Shown here piece after piece: positions 48,097 to 56,674 of a stretch of 64,000 nucleotides of DNA (its first letter is position 1; every line of letters begins with the position of its first letter). The stretch comes from LMUY01 sp964246185. GTDB lineage: Bacteria; Pseudomonadota; Alphaproteobacteria; Acetobacterales; Acetobacteraceae. The notes beneath the pieces are model-generated. The model made no database searches, was not told the origin of the DNA, and saw only the letters and a program-made list of their open reading frames with translations. Location: positions 1 to 64,000 of the forward strand of contig CAXTPP010000003.1 in the NCBI GenBank assembly GCA_964246185.1. Direction: 5' to 3'. Position numbers and translations under genes: made by a program.

Positions 48097-49062
48097 GGCT
48101 GGACCGTCGATACGATCACGGCAGAGGGCGCAATGAGGCTGGCCGACCTGCCGGAGCCGTCTGCCGGCCCGGGCCAGTACGTGGTGGCGGTGGAGGCGGC
48201 GGGATTGAACTTCCTCGACTCGTTGATGCTGCGCGGCCAATACCAAGTGAAGCCCCCCCTGCCCTTCACGCCCGGCGTCGAGGCAGTCGGCCGGGTGGTG
48301 GCCCGGGGCGAGGGCGCTCCGCTGCCGGTGGGAACCCGTGTGGCGGCCAGCGGCCAGGGCGGCTATGCCGAGCGCATGGTGGCGAGCAAGGCCAGCGCCA
48401 TCCCGGAGGACATCCCTGCCGCTGAGGCCGTGTCGCTGTTCGGAGTCGTGTACTGCACTGCCTGGCACGCGCTGCACAACCGCGCCGCGCTGCAACCGGG
48501 CGAGACCGTGCTGGTCCACGCGGCGGCCGGCGGCGTCGGCTCCGCCACTGTGCAGTTGGCTGCCGCCCATGGCTGCCCCGTGCTGGCGACCGCGGGCGGC
48601 CCGGCCAAGGTGGCGGTGGCGCGCGAGATGGGCGCCGGGCTGGCGATCAACTACGGCGCGGAAGACTGGGTGGAAGCCATACGCGCCCACACCAAGGGCC
48701 GGGGCGCGGACGTGATCTTTGATCCCGTCGGCGGCGAGGTCGGCGAGCGTAGCCTGCGCTGCCTGGCTTGGCACGGCCGTTACCTCGTGGTCGGCTTCGC
48801 TGCCGGGCCGATTCCAAGCCTGGCCTCGAACCGGCTGTTGCTGAAAGAATCGTTGGCCGTAGGCGTGTTCTGGGGGGCGGCCGACGCAGCTGACCCCGGC
48901 TTGCGAGGCCGCACCCATGCCGCCCTGCTGGCGCTGCATCGCGAAGGTAAGGTGCGGCCATTGGTGCGTGGGCGTTTCGCGCTGGCGGAGGCGCAGGCCG
49001 CGCTGGCCTCCCTGGCTGGCCGGGGCAGCGTCGGCAAGGTCGTGCTTGAGATGGTAGGCTAG
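48091..49062 (+). CDS. NADPH:quinone oxidoreductase family protein
   Basis: A 323-residue zinc-less medium-chain dehydrogenase of the quinone oxidoreductase group. AAGLNFLDSLMLRGQY, PFTPGVEAVGRVV and the LFGVVYCTAWHALHNRA segment lead into VLVHAAAGGVGSATVQLA, the NADPH-binding motif. There is no structural-zinc cysteine cluster. The likely reaction is quinone or enone reduction with NADPH. ATG 48091 lies 13 bp after the lysR stop, so the two are probably cotranscribed and lysR may regulate it. Confidence 0.9.
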   Translation: MKGWTVDTITAEGAMRLADLPEPSAGPGQYVVAVEAAGLNFLDSLMLRGQYQVKPPLPFTPGVEAVGRVVARGEGAPLPVGTRVAASGQGGYAERMVASKASAIPEDIPAAEAVSLFGVVYCTAWHALHNRAALQPGETVLVHAAAGGVGSATVQLAAAHGCPVLATAGGPAKVAVAREMGAGLAINYGAEDWVEAIRAHTKGRGADVIFDPVGGEVGERSLRCLAWHGRYLVVGFAAGPIPSLASNRLLLKESLAVGVFWGAADAADPGLRGRTHAALLALHREGKVRPLVRGRFALAEAQAALASLAGRGSVGKVVLEMVG

Positions 49063-49079
49063 ACGAACAGTCAAAACTG

Positions 49080-50201
49080 TCACGATGCCCCAATAGGCTT
49101 CTGCTCCAAGTCTTGGACCACCATGCCTGCCAAGGCTAGCGAGGCTGTCAGCCCGGGGCTTTCGATGCCGAAAAGATTGACCAACCCCGGCACGCCGTGT
49201 TCCGCCGGACCGAGCACTGCGAAATCCGCCGACGGCTCCCGCGGCCCGCTGACCTTGGGCCGGATGCCCGCGTAGCCCGGCGCGAGCGCGCCATCCGGCA
49301 ACCCGGGCCAGTAACGGCGGATGGCGGCGTAGAACCCGGCGGCGCGGCCCAGGTCCACGTCATACTCCTCGCGGTCCACCCATTCCACGTCCGGGCCGAA
49401 CCGCGCCTGGCCGCCAAGGTCGAGCGTGAGGTGCACGCCCAGGCCGCCCGGCTCCGGCACCGGGTATATGAGCCGGTCGAACGGCGCGCGGCCCTGCAGG
49501 CCGTAGTAGCTGCCCTTGCACAGGTATGCCTGCGGAATGGTCTGGCTCGGGATGCCGGCGATGCTGCGCGCCACGTCCGGCGCATGAAGTCCCACCGCGT
49601 TCACCAGCTCATGACATTCCAGCTGCATCGGATGGTCGCCACCAACGTCCAGGCGGATGCCGTCGTCAGTCACGACGCCTCCCGTCAGCGGCGCATGCAG
49701 GGCGATGGTGCCGCCCGCGTCCTCCAGTTCGCCCTGATAGGCCAGCATCAGCGCGTGGCTGTCCACGATGCCGGTCTCCGGCGAGTGCAGCGCCGCGTCC
49801 ACCCGCAGCGCCGGCTCCATGGCGCGCGCCTCTGCGCCGGACAGCCATTGCAGCTCCACCCCGTTGGCCGACGCCTGCGCCGCGATGGCTTCGAGCCGCA
49901 AGGTCTCCGCCGGGTCGCTGGCGACGATCAGCTTGCCCAGCTTGCGGAACGGCACCCCATGGGCCGTGCAATACTCGTACAGCGCCATTCGCCCCGTCAC
50001 GCACAGCCGGGCCTTGAGGCTGCCGGTGGGATAGTAGATACCCGCGTGCACGACCTCGCTGTTGCGCGAGGAGGTGACGGTGCCGATGCCGCCCGCCGCC
50101 TCCAGCACAAGCACTTCCCGCCCCGACATCGCCAGCGCCCGCGCCACCGCGAGGCCGACCACGCCAGCACCCAGGACCACTGCCTCGACCCGCTCGATCA
50201 T
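49080..50201 (-). CDS. FAD-dependent oxidoreductase (LhgO/DAO-like)
   Basis: A 373-residue flavoprotein of the D-amino-acid-oxidase fold resembling L-2-hydroxyglutarate dehydrogenase LhgO. The FAD motif AVVLGAGVVGLAVARALA is followed by VTSSRNSEVVHAGIYYPTGS, typical of that group, then KARLCVTGR and ELVNAVGLHAPDVA. The C-terminal GIESPGLTASLALAG closes the FAD site. ATG 50201 overlaps the ATG of the divergent flavoprotein at 50200 (shared CATG), leaving no intergenic DNA. A substrate other than 2-hydroxyglutarate is possible. Confidence 0.87.
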   Translation of the reverse strand: MIERVEAVVLGAGVVGLAVARALAMSGREVLVLEAAGGIGTVTSSRNSEVVHAGIYYPTGSLKARLCVTGRMALYEYCTAHGVPFRKLGKLIVASDPAETLRLEAIAAQASANGVELQWLSGAEARAMEPALRVDAALHSPETGIVDSHALMLAYQGELEDAGGTIALHAPLTGGVVTDDGIRLDVGGDHPMQLECHELVNAVGLHAPDVARSIAGIPSQTIPQAYLCKGSYYGLQGRAPFDRLIYPVPEPGGLGVHLTLDLGGQARFGPDVEWVDREEYDVDLGRAAGFYAAIRRYWPGLPDGALAPGYAGIRPKVSGPREPSADFAVLGPAEHGVPGLVNLFGIESPGLTASLALAGMVVQDLEQKPIGAS

Positions 50202-51393
50202 GCCCCCAGCATCCGACACCTCTCCCTTGCACGCCACCATTATCGGCGCTGGCCCTGCCGGGTTGATGGCGGCGGAGCGGCTGGCGCTGGGCGGCGTGCG
50301 GGTGACCGTTTTCGACCGCATGCCCTCGCCGGGGCGCAAGCTGCTGATGGCGGGCGTGGGCGGCCTCAACCTCACCCATGACGAGCCGCTGGACGCGCTA
50401 CTGGACCGCTACGGCCCAGCGCGCGACGTGCTCGCCCCTGCCATCCGCGCCTTCCCGCCGGCCGCCTTGCGCGCCTGGTGCGACGGGCTGGGCCAGCCGA
50501 CCTTCACCGGCAGCACCGGCCGGGTGTTCCCGCGCGCCATGAAGGCGTCCCCGCTGCTGCGGGCCTGGCTGGCGCGGCTCGGTTCGCTCGGCGTCGTGTT
50601 CCGCTTCCGCCATCGCTGGCTGGGATGGGCCGCGGACGGCGCACCCCTGTTCGACCCGGCCGCGGCAGTCCCGCCCGGCCCGGTGGTGCTGGCGCTCGGC
50701 GGCGCGTCCTGGCCGCGGCTCGGCTCGGATGGGGCCTGGGCCGCCGCCCTGTCCCCGGCGCTGCTGGCGCCGTTCCAGCCAGCCAATTGCGGCTTCGTGG
50801 CCGGATGGAGCCCGCACATGGCCCGGCACGCGGGCACGCCGCTCAAGCGCATCGCCGCGAGCTTCAACGGGTGCCGGGTTCCGGGCGAGGCCACCCTCAC
50901 CGCGACGGGCGTGGAAGGCGGCCCGTTTTATGCCCTGGGCGCGTCGCTGCGGGATGCCATCGCCATCGACGGGCACGCCACCGTCATGTTGGATTTGCGC
51001 CCGGACCTGGACGCGGCGGAACTCGGCCGGCGGCTGGCCGCCCCCCGGCGGGCGCAGTCGCTGTCCACCTTCCTGCGCAAGGCCGCGGAGATGCCGCCAG
51101 TGTCGGTGACGCTGCTGCGGGAGTGCGCCGGCCAGCCTGCGGACCTTGCGGCGGCCATCAAGGCGCTGCCGCTGCGCCTGACCGGCACGGCCGGACTGGG
51201 CCGCGCCATTTCCACCGCCGGCGGGCTGCGGCTGGATGCGATGGACGGATGGCAGCTGCGGCCAGGCGTGTTCGCGGCGGGAGAGATGCTGGACTGGGAA
51301 GCGCCGACCGGCGGCTACCTGCTGCAGGCGGCGTTCAGCACCGGGTTCGCGGCGGGAGAGGCCGCCCTCGCCACGCTCAAGCCTCCAGGCTGA
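50200..51393 (+). CDS. BaiN/TIGR03862-like flavoprotein
   Basis: A 397-residue flavoprotein of the HI0933/BaiN family. The FAD motif TIIGAGPAGLMAAERLAL is near the N-terminus, followed by the family block SPGRKLLMAGVGGLNLTH. GGASWPRLGSDG and the end segment GVFAAGEMLDWEAPTGGYLLQAAFSTGF are characteristic. BaiN acts in bile-acid dehydroxylation in gut bacteria, but the wider family has unknown substrates. ATG 50200 shares bases with the divergent gene's start; TTG 50227 is a possible alternative. Its last 17 bp overlap the convergent kinase gene. Confidence 0.87.
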   Translation: MPPASDTSPLHATIIGAGPAGLMAAERLALGGVRVTVFDRMPSPGRKLLMAGVGGLNLTHDEPLDALLDRYGPARDVLAPAIRAFPPAALRAWCDGLGQPTFTGSTGRVFPRAMKASPLLRAWLARLGSLGVVFRFRHRWLGWAADGAPLFDPAAAVPPGPVVLALGGASWPRLGSDGAWAAALSPALLAPFQPANCGFVAGWSPHMARHAGTPLKRIAASFNGCRVPGEATLTATGVEGGPFYALGASLRDAIAIDGHATVMLDLRPDLDAAELGRRLAAPRRAQSLSTFLRKAAEMPPVSVTLLRECAGQPADLAAAIKALPLRLTGTAGLGRAISTAGGLRLDAMDGWQLRPGVFAAGEMLDWEAPTGGYLLQAAFSTGFAAGEAALATLKPPG

Positions 51394-52435
51394 CCATCAC
51401 CCGCGTCCCGACGACGCCGCTATCGACCTTGACGATGGCCCGCACCGTCCGGGCCATGGCCTTGACGATGGTTGAACCGAGGCCGCTGCCTTTGGGCGCT
51501 GCTCCCTCGCTGTAGCCGATGCCATCGTCCTCCACCACGAGCTGGATGGTGCCCGCCTCGCGGGCAAAGCCGATCCTGATGTCGCCGCTGCGGCCGGGGT
51601 ATGCGTATTTCAGGGCGTTGGTCACCAGCTCGTTCACGATCAGGCCAAGGGACACCGCCCTGTCCGTTTCCACCAGGATCGGCTCGGCCGCCAGGATGAT
51701 GCGGCCCTGGCGCTCCTCCGTGGCGACCGCGCGGCGCAGCTCGTCGATCAGCCCTTCGAGATACTGGTCCATCGCCACGAACTCGACGTCGTTGCTGGTG
51801 TAGAGGCGGCGGTGCACCAGGCTGACCGCCTCCACCCGCTCCCGCGCCCGCTGCAACGCTTCCCGTGCGTCCCGGTCGGCGATCTTGCGGCCTTGCAGGT
51901 CGATGAGGGAGGCGATCAGCTGCAGGCTATTGGCGACGCGGTGGTTGACCTCCTGCAGCAGCAGCGCCTGCTGGGCGGCCAGCTGCTCCAGGCGGTCGCG
52001 GCTTTCCTGCAACTCCTGCAGCGCGGCCTCGCGCTCCCGCCGCAGCTGCACCTGCTGCTGGGACTGGCGGATGGAGGTGCACAGGAACTCCATGAAGGTG
52101 CCCTGGGTGTCCTTCAGCACGTAGTCGAACGCGCCCTCCTTCAACGCCGAGACGGCGATGCGCGGCTCCTCTGCGGCGGTGACGAAGATGACGGGCGCTG
52201 GGCTGGGCAGGGCACGCAGGTCGGCCAGCAGCTCCAGCCCGTCGCGTTCCGGCATGTAGTAGTCGAGCGCGATCACATCGAACCCCCCCTCCTGCGCTGC
52301 CTCGAGGCCGGCGGCCGCATCGTGCGCCACCTCCACGGCGAAGCCCTCGCGCTCGAGGTGGCGGCTGACCAGCCGGCAGATGCCGGGGTCGTCATCGACA
52401 TAGAGGACGCGGACGGCAGCCGGCGATGCGTTCAC
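51377..52435 (-). CDS. REC-HisKA_2 hybrid sensor histidine kinase
   Basis: A 352-residue signalling protein. Residues 8-125 are a receiver domain with Asp58 (VIALDYYMPERDG). A coiled coil around 125-160 joins it to an HWE/HisKA_2-type kinase with His165 in EVNHRVANSLQ, and an ATP-binding domain (IVNELVTNALKYAYPG, VVEDDGIG). It has no membrane span, so it probably receives phosphate from the upstream partner and signals on. Its ATG overlaps the stop of the regulator gene by 4 bp. Confidence 0.9.
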   Translation of the reverse strand: MNASPAAVRVLYVDDDPGICRLVSRHLEREGFAVEVAHDAAAGLEAAQEGGFDVIALDYYMPERDGLELLADLRALPSPAPVIFVTAAEEPRIAVSALKEGAFDYVLKDTQGTFMEFLCTSIRQSQQQVQLRREREAALQELQESRDRLEQLAAQQALLLQEVNHRVANSLQLIASLIDLQGRKIADRDAREALQRARERVEAVSLVHRRLYTSNDVEFVAMDQYLEGLIDELRRAVATEERQGRIILAAEPILVETDRAVSLGLIVNELVTNALKYAYPGRSGDIRIGFAREAGTIQLVVEDDGIGYSEGAAPKGSGLGSTIVKAMARTVRAIVKVDSGVVGTRVMVSLEA

Positions 52436-52872
52436 GGCTCGCCAGGCACCTGCATCACCGCCAGGAACAGGCCGAGCTGCCGGATGGCGGTGGAGAAGCT
52501 CTCGTACCCGAGCGGCTTGGTGATATACACATTGCAGCCCAGGTCATAGCAACGCTGGATCTCGAGGCTGTCGTCCGTGGTGGTCAGCACGATCACCGGG
52601 GCGCGCCGCAGCAGGTCGTCCGCCTTGAGGCGGGCGAGGATGTCGGTGCCGCTCATGTCCGGCAGGTTCAGGTCCAGCAGCACCAGCATGGGGAGCCGCA
52701 CGCGGCGCTGCCCGGCTGCGTCGGCGCCGAAGAGGTAGTCCAGCGCGGATGTGCCATCCGTGAACGGCATGATGGCGTTGTTCACGCCGGCGCGGCGCAC
52801 GTTCTTCTCGATCAGCCGGGCGTGGCCCGGGTCGTCCTCGATCAGCATGATGGTGACGGGGTTGGCGATCAT
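52432..52872 (-). CDS. Single-domain response regulator
   Basis: A 146-residue stand-alone receiver. Acidic pocket IEDDPGHARL, phosphoacceptor Asp67 in LVLLDLNLPDMSG, conserved Thr in VIVLTTTDD and Lys in ITKPLGYESF are present. There is no DNA-binding output, so it acts by phosphotransfer or protein contact, as in Rcp1-type regulators. It overlaps by 4 bp both the preceding kinase and the following REC-kinase, so the three proteins are made in step. Confidence 0.92.
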   Translation of the reverse strand: MIANPVTIMLIEDDPGHARLIEKNVRRAGVNNAIMPFTDGTSALDYLFGADAAGQRRVRLPMLVLLDLNLPDMSGTDILARLKADDLLRRAPVIVLTTTDDSLEIQRCYDLGCNVYITKPLGYESFSTAIRQLGLFLAVMQVPGEP

Positions 52873-54455
52873 GCCGCTGCCTTCATGCGGGTGGCTGGCA
52901 GCCGGATGATGAACGTCGTACCCTCGCCCAGCGCCGATCGGCAGTCGATCGAGCCGCCGAGCCGGCGCAGCAGCGCCCGCACGTGCGCCAGGCCGATGCC
53001 CTCGCCCGGCACCGTCTGGTCGCCGGCGCGGCGGAACAGCTCAAACACGCGCTCGAAGTCCTTGGGCGCGATGCCACGGCCGTTGTCGCTGATCTCGAAC
53101 CGGGCCATTCCAGCGTCCTCGTGCCCCTCGATCCGGATGCGGCCAGGCCGGCCGGGCTGCAGGTACTTCAGCGCGTTCTCCACCACGTTGCCGAACACCT
53201 GCTCCACCGCGAGCCGGTCCCCTATAAGGTCAGGCACCGAGCCAACCACAACCTCCGCCCCTTTGCTCGCGGCCTGGTGCGCCATGCTGTCGGCCAGGGT
53301 GGCGAACACCTCGCTCATGTCCAGCCATTCGGCGGTCAGCACCCGGCGGCCCTCGCGGGAGAGCTGCAGGATGGTATTGATCAAGCGGTCCATCTTGACG
53401 GTGGAGGACTTGATGAACCGCAACGCCTCCGGGATGTCCGCCGCCACCGCCGCTTGCACATCGGCCGGGGCGCCAGCTTCGGCGGCATAGGAGGCCAGCA
53501 TGGCGGCTGCCTGTTCCAGCTCGCCGGTGAAGCCCATGACGTTGACCAAGGGCGCACGCAGGTCATGGGAGACGATGTAGGCAAACCGCTGGATCTCGTC
53601 GTTCGCCGCCGTCAGGTCGGCCGTGCGGGTGCGGACCGTCTCGTCCAGCTGCTCGTTGTTGCGCTCCAGCGCCTCGTAGGCCTGCGACGCGCTGCGCTGC
53701 GCTGCTCGCAGCGTCTCCAGGGCGCGCCGGACGCCGGTGGCGATCAGCCCGGCCAAGACCGCAACCATGGCCAGCCCGGCGATGTCGATCCCGATCAGAA
53801 GCTGGCCGCCCCGGTTCACCGCCGCGACCCGTTTCGCCAGCACGGCGTCCAACTCGGCTTGCAGGTCCTTTGCCAGCGTGCGGATGACCCGCATCTCCGC
53901 CAAGCCGCTGTTGTCCCGCACCAGGGCCAGCGCCGTTTCAAGTTGCCCTGCCTTCGCGAGCGCCACCGTACGCTGCAGTTCCGCCAGTTTAGAGGCGACG
54001 ATCTCTCGAAGCTGGGCCACGCGCCCATCGGATGGCCGGGCAGCGGCCAATTGCCCAAGCAGGTCCGGCAAGGCTGCCTCGGACCGCAGCATCGGCGTGA
54101 GATAGGATGGGTCAAGCGTGAGCAGGAAGCCGCGCTGGCCTGCCTCGGCCTCCCTGACGGACAGCAGGATGTCCATGGTGGTGGTGACCTGTTGCCGAAG
54201 CGCCTGCGCTTGACTCAAGCTGCGCCAGTTGGCGTCTGTCTGCCACACAGACGCCGCAGCGATGCAGAACAGCAGGACGACACCGACGCTCACCGCGGCC
54301 AAGGCGGCCCGGCGGGACGTGCCAAGTCCTGGGGGCATGGACGGGGTGCGGATCAGCCGCGATAACGGCAAGCTCGGAAGCATGGCCGGGTTATCGCGCG
54401 CCGCCTCGGCCACGTCAGCTGCAGTCTGGGCCAAGTCGACCGATTGAGGTTTCAC
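52869..54455 (-). CDS. Membrane CHASE3 sensor histidine kinase
   Basis: A 528-residue kinase. Transmembrane spans near residues 49-70 and 217-243 flank a ~145-residue helical CHASE3-type sensor, with EAEAGQRGFLLTLDPSYL characteristic of that domain. A coiled coil then leads to HisKA with His297 (FAYIVSHDLRAPL) and an HATPase_c domain (NVVENALKYLQPGR, ISDNGRGIAP, GEGIGLAHVR). GTG 54455 is the outermost start; ATG 54383 would also keep both spans. It is the first gene of the three-gene signalling unit. Confidence 0.88.
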   Translation of the reverse strand: MKPQSVDLAQTAADVAEAARDNPAMLPSLPLSRLIRTPSMPPGLGTSRRAALAAVSVGVVLLFCIAAASVWQTDANWRSLSQAQALRQQVTTTMDILLSVREAEAGQRGFLLTLDPSYLTPMLRSEAALPDLLGQLAAARPSDGRVAQLREIVASKLAELQRTVALAKAGQLETALALVRDNSGLAEMRVIRTLAKDLQAELDAVLAKRVAAVNRGGQLLIGIDIAGLAMVAVLAGLIATGVRRALETLRAAQRSASQAYEALERNNEQLDETVRTRTADLTAANDEIQRFAYIVSHDLRAPLVNVMGFTGELEQAAAMLASYAAEAGAPADVQAAVAADIPEALRFIKSSTVKMDRLINTILQLSREGRRVLTAEWLDMSEVFATLADSMAHQAASKGAEVVVGSVPDLIGDRLAVEQVFGNVVENALKYLQPGRPGRIRIEGHEDAGMARFEISDNGRGIAPKDFERVFELFRRAGDQTVPGEGIGLAHVRALLRRLGGSIDCRSALGEGTTFIIRLPATRMKAAA

Positions 54456-54577
54456 GAAAGCGTGACTCAGGCTGGCGGATGTAATTCCGGCAATAAACCA
54501 AGCGTGACGAACCTATGGCCGGCCCCGGCTTTAAGGTAGAGGTCTGCCGTAGCCGCGCGATGAACAAGGATCAAGCG

Positions 54578-56662
54578 ATGGATCAGCCGCTTTCAACCCA
54601 CGCGCCTGGCAACCTGCCCCAGGGCGACATCGACGAGATCGCGATCAACACGATCCGCACGCTCTCGATGGACGCCGTGCAGAAGGCGAAGTCCGGCCAT
54701 CCCGGCACGCCGATGGGCATGGCGCCGGTCGGCTACACGCTATGGCAGCACGCGCTGCGCTATGACCCGGCGGACCCGCACTGGCCCAACCGGGACCGTT
54801 TCGTGCTGTCCGTCGGCCATGCCTCGATGCTGCTCTACTCGCTGCTGCACCTGGCCCAGGTCGCGTCCGATCCGGAGCACAAGGACAAAGGGCCTTACGC
54901 GGTCACGCTGGACGACATTAAGCAGTTCCGCCAGCTTTCCAGCGTGACGCCGGGACACCCGGAATATCGGTTCACGGCCGGCGTCGAGACCACTACGGGG
55001 CCGTTGGCGCAGGGGGTGTCCAACAGCGTGGGCATGGCGATGGCGCAGCGGTTCATGGCGCGGCGCTATAACAAGCCCGGCTTTCCACTGTTTGACTACC
55101 ATGTCTATGCGCTGTGCGGCGACGGCTGCATGATGGAGGGCGTGTCGAACGAGGCAGCCTCCATCGCCGGGCATCTGAAGCTCGGCAACCTGACCTGGAT
55201 TTACGACAGCAACTACATCACCATTGAGGGTGCCACCAACCTCGCTTTCAGCGACGACGTGGGCGCACGGCTCGGCGCCATGGGCTGGAACATCATCCAC
55301 CTGCCCGATGCCAACGACACGTCGGCGGTGGCGAGCGCGTTGGACCAGGCGAAGGCCCATACTGCCGGCCCGACCATGATCGTGATCCATAGCGTCATCG
55401 GCTTTGGCGCGCCCAAGAAGGCCGGCACCCGCGAGGCGCATGGCGAGCCGCTGGGCGACGAAGAAATCCGCGGTGCCAAGCGCAGCTATGGCTGGCCGGA
55501 GGACTCCCAGTTCCTCGTGCCGGACGGCGTGCATCAGCGGTTCGCGGAGGTGATGGGCAAGCGTGGCGAGGCGGCCCGGCAGGGCTGGATGGATCTGCTG
55601 GCGCGCTACCGCGAGCAGTATCCGGACCTCGCCCGCGAGATCGACATGATCGACCGGCACGAACTGCCGGAGGGCTGGGACAGCGACATCCCGGTGTTCC
55701 CAGCCGACGCGAAGGGCATCGCCTCCCGCGATTCCTCGCAGAAGGTGCTGAACGCGATCGCCAAGAACGTGCCATGGATGATCGGCGGCGCGGCTGACCT
55801 TGCGCCCTCCACCAAGTCCAACCTGACGTTCGACGGCGCCGGGTCGTTCGAGGCGGACAACTACGGCGGGCGTAACCTGCACTTCGGCATCCGCGAGCAC
55901 GCGATGGGGTCGATCTGCAACGGCCTCGCCCTGTCCGGCCTGCGCGCCTATGGCAGCGGCTTCCTGATCTTCTCGGACTACATGAAGGCGCCCATCCGGC
56001 TGTCCGCCATCATGGAGCTGCCGGTGATCTACATCTTCACCCATGACAGCATCGGCGTGGGCGAGGACGGGCCGACCCACCAGCCGATTGAGCAGCTGGT
56101 CACGCTGCGCGCCATCCCCGGCATGCACGTGTTCCGGCCCGCCGACGCCAACGAGGTTGCGGAGGCATGGCGCATGGTGATGCACCTGGATGACCGGCCC
56201 GCCTGTTTGAGCCTCAGCCGCCAGGCGCTGCCCACGATCGACCGCGCGAAGTATGCGCCGGCTTCCGGAGTGGCGAAGGGCGCCTACGTCCTGGCGGACT
56301 GCGATGGTCCGCCCGCGGTGATCCTGATGGCCACCGGCTCCGAGGTCTCGCTCTGCATGGGCGCATACGAAACCCTCAAGGCCGAAGGGGTGAAGGCCCG
56401 CGTGGTGTCCATGCCCTGCTGGGAGCTGTTCGAGGCGCAGGACCAAAAATACCGGGACGAAGTGCTGCCGCCCTCCGTCAAGGGCCGGGTGGCAGTGGAA
56501 ATGGCGGCCACGATCGGCTGGGACCGCTATGTCGGCTGGGATGGCGTCACTATCGGGATGCACAGCTTCGGCTTGTCCGCCCCGCTGGCGGCGTTGCAGA
56601 AGCAGTTCGGCTTCACGCCTGAAGCGGTGCTGGATGCCGCCCGCAAGCAAGCCAAGCGTTAA
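54578..56662 (+). CDS. tkt: Transketolase
   Basis: A 694-residue ThDP enzyme of the non-oxidative pentose-phosphate pathway. SGHPGTPMGMAP holds the substrate His, DRFVLSVGHASMLLYSLLH follows, GDGCMMEGVSNEAASIA is the ThDP-Mg site, and NLHFGIREHAMGSICNGLAL contains the catalytic Glu. GVGEDGPTHQPIEQL closes the pyrimidine domain. ATG 54578 is preferred over ATG 54560 because AAGGA sits 7 bases before it. It begins the operon tkt-tal/pgi-gnd-zwf-HAD-HAD-pgl; the 122-bp gap upstream presumably holds the promoter. Confidence 0.97.
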   Translation: MDQPLSTHAPGNLPQGDIDEIAINTIRTLSMDAVQKAKSGHPGTPMGMAPVGYTLWQHALRYDPADPHWPNRDRFVLSVGHASMLLYSLLHLAQVASDPEHKDKGPYAVTLDDIKQFRQLSSVTPGHPEYRFTAGVETTTGPLAQGVSNSVGMAMAQRFMARRYNKPGFPLFDYHVYALCGDGCMMEGVSNEAASIAGHLKLGNLTWIYDSNYITIEGATNLAFSDDVGARLGAMGWNIIHLPDANDTSAVASALDQAKAHTAGPTMIVIHSVIGFGAPKKAGTREAHGEPLGDEEIRGAKRSYGWPEDSQFLVPDGVHQRFAEVMGKRGEAARQGWMDLLARYREQYPDLAREIDMIDRHELPEGWDSDIPVFPADAKGIASRDSSQKVLNAIAKNVPWMIGGAADLAPSTKSNLTFDGAGSFEADNYGGRNLHFGIREHAMGSICNGLALSGLRAYGSGFLIFSDYMKAPIRLSAIMELPVIYIFTHDSIGVGEDGPTHQPIEQLVTLRAIPGMHVFRPADANEVAEAWRMVMHLDDRPACLSLSRQALPTIDRAKYAPASGVAKGAYVLADCDGPPAVILMATGSEVSLCMGAYETLKAEGVKARVVSMPCWELFEAQDQKYRDEVLPPSVKGRVAVEMAATIGWDRYVGWDGVTIGMHSFGLSAPLAALQKQFGFTPEAVLDAARKQAKR

Positions 56663-56674
56663 AGGAGTTCCGTC

